64,000 nucleotides of DNA from CBDFHC01 sp965247585 (GTDB lineage: Bacteria > Chloroflexota > Dehalococcoidia > Lucifugimonadales > GCA-2712585): NCBI GenBank assembly GCA_965247585.1, contig CBDFHC010000005.1:372001-436000 (forward strand), read 5' to 3'. This document shows, piece by piece, positions 16,680-24,281 of this stretch; position 1 is the first letter of the stretch, and every line of letters starts with the position of its first letter. The translations under genes and the position numbers were made by a program. A model generated the notes under the pieces. The model did not search any database. It was not told where the DNA came from and worked only from the letters and a program-made list of their open reading frames with translations.

Positions 16680-17802
16680 ACGAGCAAACAGCGAAGGCTC
16701 CATATACCGGAGGGTTGATGGAACTTGAGAGGGGAAGATAACGCTGCCAGATGGCAAGAGAAGGTCCTTTTACGCCCGGACCCAAGGTGAGCTACTGGAA
16801 AAGCTCAAGGATGTGAGAAAGAGGATGGCCGACGGGTTACCGCCATCTCCAGCAAAACTCACGGTCAAGCAGTGGCTGGAAACCTGGCTTAAAAATAGCG
16901 TGGCTTATTCGGTGCGCTCTCGCACGGCTCATCGATATGCCGAAATTGTCCAGTATCACCTTGTCCCGCACCTAGGACATATTAAGCTGTCCCGACTAAC
17001 ACCGGCGGACGTCGAACGCATGATTAGCATGAGCCTGGAAGCCGGGCAATCGCCTCAGAGTGCGGCTCATCACCGCTCTGTTCTCAGGACAGCTCTCCAT
17101 CACGCCGTGCGGCATGGCTTGATTGGTCGTAACGCCGCGTCCCTGGCCAGCGCTCCTTACGTTCCCGAAAAAGAGCACGATGCCATCAGCCCGGTCAAGG
17201 CAAGGGCCATTATTCAGGCAGTCACAGATGACAAGCTGGAAGCCTTGTATCTCCTGCTCTTGTCCACAGGGATGCGGGAAGGCGAAGCTTTGGGGCTGCC
17301 ATGGGACGCTATCTCATTAGAGGCCGGAACAGCCCGCGTCCGGCGCACCCTCCAGCGCATTGACGGCGAGTGGATCTTCCAGTAGCCCAAGACACATCGA
17401 TCCAGGCGGACCGTGAGCCTTCCGGCGCCAGTGGTGGTAGCACTCGACAGGCACCAGGCTCGCCAACTAGAGGAGCGCCTATCACTGGGGCCAGTTTGGG
17501 AAGGCGGGAAGTGGGGGCATCTAGTATTCACAAACGAGACTGGAGGGCCACTACACAGTACGACGGTCCTTCACCGCTTCCAGAGGCTCTTAGAACAGGC
17601 CGGATTGCCGCGGATGAGGATTCACGACTTACGCCACGGGGCCGCTTCTCTCATGGCCGCTATGGGCATTCCGCCGCGGGTAGCCATGGAAATGCTAGGC
17701 CATAGTCAGATCGCCACCACCATGAATATCTATGCCCATGTCGCCCCTGAGTACGGCAAAGAGGCGATGGAGCGGATTGGCAAAGTGCTTTGGGGGGCGT
17801 AG
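16666..17802 (+). pseudogene. Tyrosine integrase with two in-frame stop codons
   Basis: From the ATG at 16666 one frame encodes a complete 378-codon phage-type integrase, interrupted by TGA (16726-16728) and TAG (17383-17385). The first stop replaces the conserved Trp of the N-terminal motif (SIYRRVDGT-stop-EGKITLPDGK). The second falls where Glu is usual (EWIFQ-stop-PKTHRSRRTV). The SAM-like core-binding domain (TVKQWLETWLKN) and the whole catalytic set are present: Arg in LSTGMREGEALGL, HDLRHG, MLGHS and the Tyr nucleophile in MNIYAH. Otherwise it looks recent. It ends 86 bp before the 3' end of tRNA-Thr. Confidence 0.85.
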
Positions 17803-17809
17803 TAACTCA

Positions 17810-17833
17810 ACTGTCGTATAAACTGTCGTATAA
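17810..17833 (+). repeat. Tandem 12-bp repeat between integrase and tRNA
   Basis: ACTGTCGTATAA occurs twice in direct contact (17810-17821 and 17822-17833), eight bases after the integrase stop codon. In integrative elements this is where Int or Xis arm sites lie, so an arm-type binding site is a reasonable guess. Each unit also contains a TATAA stretch. Confidence 0.6.
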
Positions 17834-17888
17834 TCCGATCCGGAAGGCCCTGGATGAATTTTCAGGTCCTATGTATGTGCCTAAACAA

Positions 17889-17964
17889 TGGAGCCAACGG
17901 TGGGACTCGAACCCACGACCTGCGGTTTACGAAACCGCTGCTCTGCCGTCTGAGCTACGTTGGC
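17889..17964 (-). tRNA. tRNA-Thr (CGT)
   Basis: A full cloverleaf can be drawn on the minus strand: acceptor GCCAACG/CGTTGGC, D-arm starting TAGCTCAGACGGCAGAGC, anticodon stem GCGGT/ACCGC with loop TTCGTAA (anticodon CGT), T-arm GTGGG-TTCGAGT-CCCAC, discriminator T and encoded CCA. Its 3' end faces the integrase, the usual orientation for an attachment site. I did not find a second copy of the tRNA 3' end further left. Confidence 0.95.
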
Positions 17965-18024
17965 CTCCTGCTATTTTAAGGCCAAACGCGCCCACTTGCC
18001 ACGGCGCTTTCCCGCCTCTTCTCC

Positions 18025-18687
18025 CTACTCCGCCAACCCCAGCCTCACCCCGGCAATCGCCGCTTGCGTCCGGTCCGAAACACCCAGCTTCGCAATGATG
18101 TTCTGCACGTGCTTCTTTACCGTCACTTCCGCCAGGCTCAGCTCCTTTAGAATGTCCCTGTTCGAATAGCCTCGCGACAGCAGCCGAATCACGTCCAGCT
18201 CCCGGGGGCTGAGCCGCTCCACCAGCCACGCCTCTCCGTTGCTCCCCTGGGCGTTGGGTATCCGAATAAAACCTTGAATGGCCTGCTGCAATAGCTGGCT
18301 CCGGACCATTGCGCCCCCTTCTACGACCGCCCGAACCGCGTAGCACAACAGCTCCTTGGAGCCGTCCTTGGTCAGATACCCCGCCGCCCCAGCCCTCAGC
18401 GCCTCCACTACGTACATCTCGCTGTCGTACATGGTCAGCATTATCACCGACGTGTCCGGCGACGCCTTCTTGATCTGCCTGGTGGCCTCGGTGCCGCTCA
18501 TCCCCGGCAGCCGGATGTCCATCAGCACCACGTTCGGCTCGATGGCCTCCACCACCCCCAGCGCCTCTTCCCCGGTGCACGCCTCTCCCACCACCTCCAT
18601 GTCACACTCCCCGGCCAGCATCGCCTTCAGCCCAGCCCGTATCACCGGGTGATCGTCAACCAGGAGTACCATAATCTTGCCCACCAC
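18025..18687 (-). CDS. NarL/FixJ-type response regulator
   Basis: About 220 residues from the GTG pair at 18687/18684, which has GGAGGGAG just upstream; an upstream ATG at 18804 gives an unlikely extension. The receiver domain has the acidic pair in VLLVDDHPVIRAG, the phospho-acceptor Asp in VVLMDIRLPG, and Lys in YLTKDGSKE. The C-terminal LuxR HTH reads LSPRELDVIRLLSRGYSNRD, then VTVKKHVQNIIAKLGV. No histidine kinase is adjacent, so it is an orphan here. It is divergent from the Hsp70-like gene, with a palindromic spacer between. Confidence 0.9.
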   Translation of the reverse strand: MVGKIMVLLVDDHPVIRAGLKAMLAGECDMEVVGEACTGEEALGVVEAIEPNVVLMDIRLPGMSGTEATRQIKKASPDTSVIMLTMYDSEMYVVEALRAGAAGYLTKDGSKELLCYAVRAVVEGGAMVRSQLLQQAIQGFIRIPNAQGSNGEAWLVERLSPRELDVIRLLSRGYSNRDILKELSLAEVTVKKHVQNIIAKLGVSDRTQAAIAGVRLGLAE

Positions 18688-18880
18688 TCTCCCTCCCTGC
18701 CGCCGGGTTGGAGTCGCTACATGCTCCGGCCGGTGCATCCACCAAGCCGGAGTCATCGGCCTCGCCGACAATTCTCCCAGGCCCTTGCGCCTCAATCCTA
18801 ACAAATTCGCCGGTCTGAAAGGAAATCAAACGGCGCTACAGGGCTGACCGTCCAAACATATTCGCCAACCCCCCACTAAA

Positions 18881-18978
18881 GATACATCCCTTCGGATGTA
18901 TCCCACGGGATGCTTTGGCCCGGGCCGGTCCTATCTAGGTGGGATGCATCCTCACCCCGGCCCGGGATTATCCCGGCG
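18881..18978. promoter_or_regulatory. Strongly palindromic region in a divergent spacer
   Basis: It contains, in order: a perfect hairpin GATACATCC-CTTC-GGATGTATC (18881-18902); CCCGGGCCGG (18919-18928), repeated in inverted form as CCGGCCCGGG (18957-18966); and, between those arms, the nested palindrome GGTGGGATGCATCCTCACC (about 18938-18956). The second unit can fold as one long stem carrying an inner stem. There is no T-run. It lies between the response regulator and the Hsp70-like gene and could be a cruciform, operator array or structured leader. Confidence 0.6.
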
Positions 18979-19095
18979 GATGTGGACTTCCGAACTGACG
19001 TCCCTCCTAATGGATGAAGCATCGCCTTCACCCTGGACAGGCTTTGGTGGAGTAAGACCACCATCGGCCACCCCACGGACCCTTTACACCTCATT

Positions 19096-20397
19096 GTGAG
19101 CATGATGAAAATGCGGCACATAGCGAGAAGAGAAGGCCCGCCCTATTTGGTCCTTGGAGTATCACTCCTTGGCTCAATGACCGTTGCTGCGGTTCATCTC
19201 CGCGGCAGCGCCCGCCTGCTTGACCTTCCTCCACACCCCATTCTTACGCCAACCGCCATCTCCAGTAGCCAGGAGTGTCATCACTTGACCGCTGGAGGGT
19301 CCGAAAGCGCCCGCTCCTCTGGCCTCGCAATCCAGGGCACCGTTGCGATCTCCCACTCTCGACTCCTGAACCGGTGTACCTACACAACCGGCCAGACGCT
19401 GTTTGTTCGCTCGGTTGCCCTGGCGCTGAGCAGGTGCAAGTGGGAAGCCGAAACCCAAACGGGCCGAAGAGTGCGGATGACGGTGTTGGCGGTGCCGTCT
19501 GGCTTCAGCCCGGTGGAGCGCCGCGCCGCCAAAGACGCCTGTCTCCAAGCCGGTCTTCATCCAAACCGCATAGTCACAATTCCGGTGGCCGCGGCCCTGG
19601 GTTGCGGCCTTCACCTGGGACGCCCCCGGCTGGCCCTGCTCTCTGTCTCAGCAGCCCGCTCCACTGATCTTGCCTTACTTCGCCTGGGCGGCGGTAACTG
19701 TCGGGTTATCGCGTGTTGCGGCAACCGGGGCATCTTCGAAAGTGTCGCCGCCCCCTGTGGGCAAGTTGACCAACCGACCTCGGGAGCCGCGCCGGAGGAA
19801 ATTAACGACCTCTTTTCCCATGCGTCCCTAGAGGCCGCCGCCGTGGAAGAGCTCTACCTGGTTGGGCAGGCGCCTGCACTTAGCGAGATGCGAAGGTTGC
19901 GCCCGTGCCTGGTTGGAAACCGGCCCAGCGTCCACCTGATTCCGGCGCAATCCATCCCTCTGGGAGCAGCCACCATGGCCAATTTGTTAAGCAAGGAACT
20001 GCCGGACTTCGACGTCTCGGAAGCCCTTCCCTCCGCCCTCGGTATCGAGGTGCACGGCGGGCTGACGGCGCAAATCGTTCCGCGCTTCGCCTCGCTCCCA
20101 ATCAGGCGCGTCCGGCAATTCTCCGGACCCAAGGAGCCTACTAGCCCAGTGGACATTCACCTACTCCAGGGAGACCGAGCGCTCGCCACCGAGAACCTTA
20201 CGCTGGGTCACTACCAACTCGACCCACCGCCCATCGCCCCGCCTCCCGGCGCCGACTTGCAGGTGGCCCTGGACATTGATGCCGAGGGACTGGTCCGCCT
20301 TTTCGCCGGCTGCACCACCCAGGCCAATGACCAAGACATCGCTCGGCTAGACACGTCAGCCCTGTCGTCCCAGCCCCACCATCCTCGACCTGGATAA
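19096..20397 (+). CDS. Degenerate Hsp70/DnaK-like protein lacking ATP-binding motifs
   Basis: 433 residues. Homology to DnaK is clear in three places: LAVPSGFSPVERRAAKDACL with RIVTIPVAAALG (131-170); ELYLVGQAPALSEMRRL (252-268); and the substrate-binding beta domain PSALGIEVHGGLTAQIVPRF (312-331) with VDIHLLQGDRALATENLTLG and ALDIDAEGLVRLFA (352-404). The phosphate-1 loop (GIDLGTT in DnaK) is replaced by VLGVSLLGSMTVAAV, and the DLGGGT phosphate-2 loop is gone. The helical lid is absent. It is therefore unlikely to hydrolyse ATP and may be an ATP-independent binding protein. No DnaJ or GrpE is nearby. The start is uncertain; ATG codons also occur at 19102 and 19111. Confidence 0.75.
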   Translation: MSMMKMRHIARREGPPYLVLGVSLLGSMTVAAVHLRGSARLLDLPPHPILTPTAISSSQECHHLTAGGSESARSSGLAIQGTVAISHSRLLNRCTYTTGQTLFVRSVALALSRCKWEAETQTGRRVRMTVLAVPSGFSPVERRAAKDACLQAGLHPNRIVTIPVAAALGCGLHLGRPRLALLSVSAARSTDLALLRLGGGNCRVIACCGNRGIFESVAAPCGQVDQPTSGAAPEEINDLFSHASLEAAAVEELYLVGQAPALSEMRRLRPCLVGNRPSVHLIPAQSIPLGAATMANLLSKELPDFDVSEALPSALGIEVHGGLTAQIVPRFASLPIRRVRQFSGPKEPTSPVDIHLLQGDRALATENLTLGHYQLDPPPIAPPPGADLQVALDIDAEGLVRLFAGCTTQANDQDIARLDTSALSSQPHHPRPG

Positions 20398-20452
20398 GTC
20401 CCAGGGATGGCCCTCCGGCTACCGGCGCGGCCACCCCTTTCTTAATTACCCC

Positions 20453-21679
20453 CTACCCTGCGTCTCCATCCCCAACCGCCGCCTCCGCGTCCACGGCCGC
20501 CGGAGGCCCCCAGCCCCAGGGATGCGGCGCCTCCGCGCCTTCCACAATCCGGCCGCCCTTTATGGTCAGGAACGGCGCCAACGCCCGCGTGCCCGTGCGC
20601 CTCTCGCCGTCGGCGTCTTTAAGCTCCCATCGTCCCTCCACAACCTCTATCACGGAGACGTCCGCCTCCCGGCCTTGCGCCAGGCTGCCCGTCCGCTCCT
20701 CTATGCCCAGCGCCCGGGCGGCGTTGACCGTTGTCATCCGCACCACGTCCTCCACCGAGAAGCCCAGCTCCAGGAAGAAGGCACAGTACTCCAGCAGCCC
20801 CCGCATAAGGTTCTTCCGCATGCCGAACCCCGGTTGGATATCGATGTCGGTGCCGATGGTGTCGGGGAACACGCCCTGGGACATGACCTCCCGGGCGCGC
20901 TCCCATCCGAAATTGAAGTCACCGTAGGACGGGTCCAGCACCACGCCTCGCTCCTGGGCCTGCTTCAACTCCGGCAGTAGATTGCCGTCCCAGTCCAGCG
21001 CCGCGCCGGTCAGCGGGGTGAAAATATGGGTGACTATGTCCCCGGGGGCCAGCATGGAAAGCGCCCGCGACGTCACATCCGGGGGCGTGGGCGTCTGGCT
21101 CTTGGGGCCTATGTCCCCAATGTGCATCATTACCCTCAGTCCCGCCTCCCGCGCCGCCGCCGTGGCCGCCTCTACGTGTTTCAGCCCCATGGCCTGCACC
21201 AGCCTGGGCTGCACCAGGCACTTCACCCCTTTTACGATGTCCGGGTTCTCCCGCGCCGTCCTCACCACCCCCGCCACGTCGATCTGCGACTCGTCCGCCG
21301 TCTGAATAGACCTATCGTGGAAAACGCTGAGGAAGGAGTACACGCTGGTCTGGGCCTGGGGGAAGACCACGTCGCAAAACTCCCCGAAGTTGGCGGGTCC
21401 CGCGCCGCCAGCGTCCGCCACGGTGGTCACCCCACCCCAGACCCCGGCGCTGTCCGGATGCGCTGGATTCTTCTTCGGTTGGTACACGTGGGCGTGCACG
21501 TCTATCAGCCCCGGCGCCACTACCTTCCCCTTCACATCGACTACCTTGGACGCCTCGTCACCCGGGATTGAGGTGGCCACCCGGCTGATCACCCCTTCCG
21601 TTATGGCGACGTCCATCATCTGGTTCCAGCCCTGGGAAGGGTCCACCACGGTACCGCCCTTCAATAGCAAGTCATACAT
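20453..21679 (-). CDS. Dihydroorotase-like amidohydrolase/deacetylase
   Basis: 408 residues from Met7 of the longest frame (MYDLLLKGGTVVDPSQGW), where family members start. Metal-dependent amidohydrolase with the HxH motif in PGLIDVHAHVY, further metal ligands expected in VMMHIGDIG and IVTHIFTPL, and the catalytic Asp in TIGTDIDIQPGF. The composite beta domain lies at both ends. The subgroup resembles the EF_0837/AHA_3915-type deacetylases. It probably hydrolyses a cyclic amide or N-acyl group; the substrate is unknown. It is convergent with the Hsp70-like gene. Confidence 0.88.
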   Translation of the reverse strand: MYDLLLKGGTVVDPSQGWNQMMDVAITEGVISRVATSIPGDEASKVVDVKGKVVAPGLIDVHAHVYQPKKNPAHPDSAGVWGGVTTVADAGGAGPANFGEFCDVVFPQAQTSVYSFLSVFHDRSIQTADESQIDVAGVVRTARENPDIVKGVKCLVQPRLVQAMGLKHVEAATAAAREAGLRVMMHIGDIGPKSQTPTPPDVTSRALSMLAPGDIVTHIFTPLTGAALDWDGNLLPELKQAQERGVVLDPSYGDFNFGWERAREVMSQGVFPDTIGTDIDIQPGFGMRKNLMRGLLEYCAFFLELGFSVEDVVRMTTVNAARALGIEERTGSLAQGREADVSVIEVVEGRWELKDADGERRTGTRALAPFLTIKGGRIVEGAEAPHPWGWGPPAAVDAEAAVGDGDAG

Positions 21680-21776
21680 TACGTATACCCCCGGCAAGTT
21701 TGTGACCAGTATAGCAGGGGACCCGAGATCTGAGTTTGCGCAAATGAGAGGGCATTGCGTCAGGCCACTTCGCCAT

Positions 21777-21990
21777 CTACCGGCAAAACTCCCCTCGGGA
21801 AATCCCGCTCGCCTCGAGGATGACGTTAATCGTGCCTAAAGGCAATTGTCTGCCTCTGTGGTATGGAACGGTTGCCTATTGACCCGTATCCGGGTGCCGC
21901 CATTTTTGGTGGCTGCTACGCTGCGAGACCAGTTCGAAGCCATGTCTGCGGAGCACCCTGGCAACCTGATCGGCGGTTAGCCGGGGTCAC
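21777..21990 (-). pseudogene. hicA: HicA-type toxin gene, broken
   Basis: On the minus strand the frame LTADQVARVLRRHGFELVSQ, then RSSHQKWRHPDTGQ, a stop (TAG at 21878-21876) and ATVPYHRGRQLPLGTINVIL ... SRGEFCR is a near-perfect HicA mRNA interferase, including the catalytic His in SSHQKW. Besides the nonsense codon, the start is disturbed: a GTG at 21990, ten bases after hicB, is in frame only if one C is removed from the CCCC run. It directly follows hicB, as in normal hicBA pairs. The toxin should be dead. Confidence 0.75.
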
Positions 21991-22000
21991 CGTCCACCCA

Positions 22001-22207
22001 TCAGGCAGGCACTTCTACCTCGAAGACCTTACCTTGGGCGCTTACCTTCACAGGCGACGGCTCCAAATAGAGGGCTATTGCCTCTTTGATGTTTGCCAGC
22101 GCCTCTTCTTCGGTGTCGCCGGCGCTGGCGCATCCCGGCAGCTCCGGGCAATAGGCAGCGTAGCTGGTGGCTCCCGGGTCGTAATCCACGATGACTCGCA
22201 GTCTCAT
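22001..22207 (-). CDS. hicB: HicB-family antitoxin-like protein
   Basis: 68 residues from the ATG at 22207; longer upstream starts would run into dnaN. The partial RNase H-like HicB fold is clear: LRVIVDYDPGATSYAAYCPE, LPGCASAGDTEEEALANIKE and AIALYLE. It lacks a C-terminal DNA-binding domain. It begins 8 bp after the dnaN stop and may be read from the same message. Its partner HicA, downstream, is broken, so this is probably a solitary antitoxin. Confidence 0.85.
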   Translation of the reverse strand: MRLRVIVDYDPGATSYAAYCPELPGCASAGDTEEEALANIKEAIALYLEPSPVKVSAQGKVFEVEVPA

Positions 22208-22215
22208 CTTGGCCC

Positions 22216-23358
22216 CTACCACTGCACAAACATGGGCATGACCAGGTGCAGGTAGTGGTCCGACTCCGGGGACTTGAATACCCCGGCCCGCGACGGGCCG
22301 CTGGTCTCCAGGCACACCTTCTCGCCGCCCATGGCGGATAGCACTTCTATCAAATACCTGCTGTTGAACGCTATCTTCGCCTCTTCGCCCACTATCTCGG
22401 CCTCAACCTCGCCGGTGTTCTCTCCTACCTCCTCGGCCCTGGACGAGATCACCATCTGCCCCTTGCCGCCGCTTTCGCCGGGCACCATCTGTACCCTGAT
22501 GATGCCGCTGCTGTCCCTGGCGAATATAGAGGTCGAACGGCTGGCCGCCAGCAGCTCGGATAGTACCGCCACGGAGCTTGCCTTCACCTCTTTAGTAGCG
22601 TCGGCCACCAGGTCATCGAAGGGGGGGAAGTTCCCCTGGATAAGCTGGGAGACCATCTGTATGTTGGTCAGCCGAAACAGCACCTGGGAACGGGAGGGAG
22701 AGACCACCATCTCCACCGCTTCGTCCGAATCTGTCAGGAATCGGTTCAACTCGGTCAGCGTCCGCGCCGGTATGATGACGCCCACCGGCTCGCTGACCGG
22801 CTCCTCCAGCTTGCCCCGGTGCACGGCCAACCGAAAGCCGTCCGCCGCGGCCAGCGTTAGCTGGTCCCCCTCAATCTCCAGCTTCACCCCGGTGAGCACC
22901 GGCCGCGACTCTTCCGTAGCCGCGGCGAATACCGTCTGCCCTATGGCCGAGCGCAGAGCCTGGGCGCTCAGCTTTACGCCCACGCCGTCTTCAACATTAG
23001 GGATAGGCGGGAACTCTTCCGGGTCGGCGCCGTTGATCCGCGCATTGAAACGGCCGCACTGAAGTTCCATCCCCCACGGCTGAGTTGACCCCGTCACGGA
23101 CATGGTGTCCGCCGGCAGCGACGCCACAAATTCGCCCAGGAGCTGCGCCGGCACCGTGACGGACCCTTCCTCCTCGATCATGGCCCCCACCCAGGTGGTG
23201 ATGGCGATCTCGAGGTTCGTTGCCGAAAGCTGAAGCCGACCGCCGTCAGTGGTCAGTTTGACGTTCTGGGTGATGGGCAACGTGGTCCTGCTGGGCACCG
23301 CCCTCCTGACCACACCCAGGCCCCGGCTAAGGTTTTCCTGGAGACAAGACAGCCTCAT
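22216..23358 (-). CDS. dnaN: DNA polymerase III beta sliding clamp
   Basis: 380 residues with the three-domain clamp layout. Typical blocks are SRTTLPITQNVKL and LSATNLEIAITTWV near the N-terminus, RPVLTGVKLEIEGDQLTLAA with DGFRLAVHR mid-protein, and AKIAFNSRYLIEVLSAMGG with YLHLVMPMF at the C-terminus. A strong ribosome site, GAGGAGG, precedes the ATG. No dnaA gene or DnaA-box cluster was seen nearby, so this copy is not at a classical dnaA-dnaN origin. Confidence 0.95.
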   Translation of the reverse strand: MRLSCLQENLSRGLGVVRRAVPSRTTLPITQNVKLTTDGGRLQLSATNLEIAITTWVGAMIEEEGSVTVPAQLLGEFVASLPADTMSVTGSTQPWGMELQCGRFNARINGADPEEFPPIPNVEDGVGVKLSAQALRSAIGQTVFAAATEESRPVLTGVKLEIEGDQLTLAAADGFRLAVHRGKLEEPVSEPVGVIIPARTLTELNRFLTDSDEAVEMVVSPSRSQVLFRLTNIQMVSQLIQGNFPPFDDLVADATKEVKASSVAVLSELLAASRSTSIFARDSSGIIRVQMVPGESGGKGQMVISSRAEEVGENTGEVEAEIVGEEAKIAFNSRYLIEVLSAMGGEKVCLETSGPSRAGVFKSPESDHYLHLVMPMFVQW

Positions 23359-23597
23359 TGAGGGTCCTCCTCTTTGGTTGAAGTATCATAAGGCGTCCGC
23401 TTCAAACCCGTCAACAAATCCCAGTCACCCCGGCCGGGCACCCACTCGCGCCTGCTACCCGGCCGTTTCCCGGCGCAGCGACGCCCTCTTCTCACGGTCC
23501 CCTGTCCCCCTGTCATACGTCGCCCAGGCTTATATTTCCCCAGCGTACGCTTCTGCGGTGTCGCAGCGGCGAGGCGACAGGGGCGGGCGGTATCCCG

Positions 23598-23640
23598 TAA
23601 AAAAGAAAAGCGGCAAAGCAGGATCCGTCGCCTTGCCGCA
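23598..23640 (-). terminator. Rho-independent terminator for the small HTH gene
   Basis: On the minus strand a stem TGCGGCAAGG / CTTTGCCGC, with GATCC in the loop, is followed by TTTTCTTTTTT. It begins about 25 bp after the stop of the 74-residue HTH gene and would also insulate the dnaN promoter region. Confidence 0.75.
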
Positions 23641-23664
23641 ACCTGGGTAAGGGTATCCGGGTCT

Positions 23665-23889
23665 CTAGCTGATTCGCTTGACCTCCAGGGTCTCGCCAGG
23701 CGCCAGAGCGACCCTCCGAACGTTGATTCCCAGCTTCAGCAACCAGTATCCAAGCGTCGCTTTACTAACGTCTAGTGCCGCGGCGGTCTCTGACAGACCA
23801 ACTTCATTGACCATTTCCGGAAGCAAACGCTCCAACGGCCGCTGGTGATCGGCCTCAACCCGCTTCATAAGCTTTGTTTTTCGTACCAA
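23665..23889 (-). CDS. Small helix-turn-helix protein
   Basis: 74 residues, with the HTH at VNEVGLSETAAALDVSKATL followed by GYWLLKLGI. This resembles the Fis/phage-regulator class in which a single HTH carries a short beta tail (RRVALAPGETLEVKRI). It stands alone, with its own terminator and a 392-bp AT-rich upstream spacer that holds inverted motifs, so it may regulate itself. Target genes are unknown. Confidence 0.65.
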   Translation of the reverse strand: MVRKTKLMKRVEADHQRPLERLLPEMVNEVGLSETAAALDVSKATLGYWLLKLGINVRRVALAPGETLEVKRIS

Positions 23890-24005
23890 CGCTACGCCCT
23901 CCTCAACTCTGAATTGATCGTGGACTAATCGTTAGCTTTAGTTCAACCGATTCGTAGACTCTAAACCGGTCTACTGTCCACCTGGGATTTCCACCATGCT
24001 ATCAG

Positions 24006-24088
24006 TGTTCTGGGCGATAGTCAATACAGTTTAGGTATTATTTTATATTTGTTCAGAACAGAAACAAGGTGTTCTAATTCGCGTTCTG
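24006..24088. promoter_or_regulatory. Candidate operator region in a 392-bp AT-rich spacer
   Basis: The spacer 23890-24281 carries no gene. It contains several TGTTCT/AGAACA half-sites: TGTTCT at 24006, GTTCAGAACA at 24051-24060, an inverted pair AGAACA-N9-TGTTCT at 24055-24075, and CGTTCT at 24082. It also has an AT-rich block, TTAGGTATTATTTTATATTT. This looks like a regulated divergent promoter for the small HTH gene and the AIR-synthase-like gene. Confidence 0.4.
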
Positions 24089-24281
24089 CAAGCTGACTAC
24101 ATTTTTACATCATAGGGGCCGCTACCCCTTCTCCCGTACCCCATTATTAGCAGACCGGCGCCGGATTTCCAAGTCCTCGTCCGTTTACTTTGCCCCAATA
24201 CTGGACTCTCCCCATACCGCGAGCGTAATCTACGGCTACCGCCCCCACCCAAAGCCTGGTTTCAGTAAGGCATGAACCCGT

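Noticed and set aside
16726..16728. TGA as a recoded Trp or selenocysteine codon in the integrase
   Set aside because: Trp is encoded by TGG throughout the window, many genes end in TGA, the same gene also has TAG, and no SECIS-like hairpin follows. A plain nonsense mutation is simpler.
22216..23660. Replication origin beside dnaN
   Set aside because: No dnaA, no cluster of DnaA boxes and no AT-rich unwinding region; the spacer is GC-rich and contains only a terminator.
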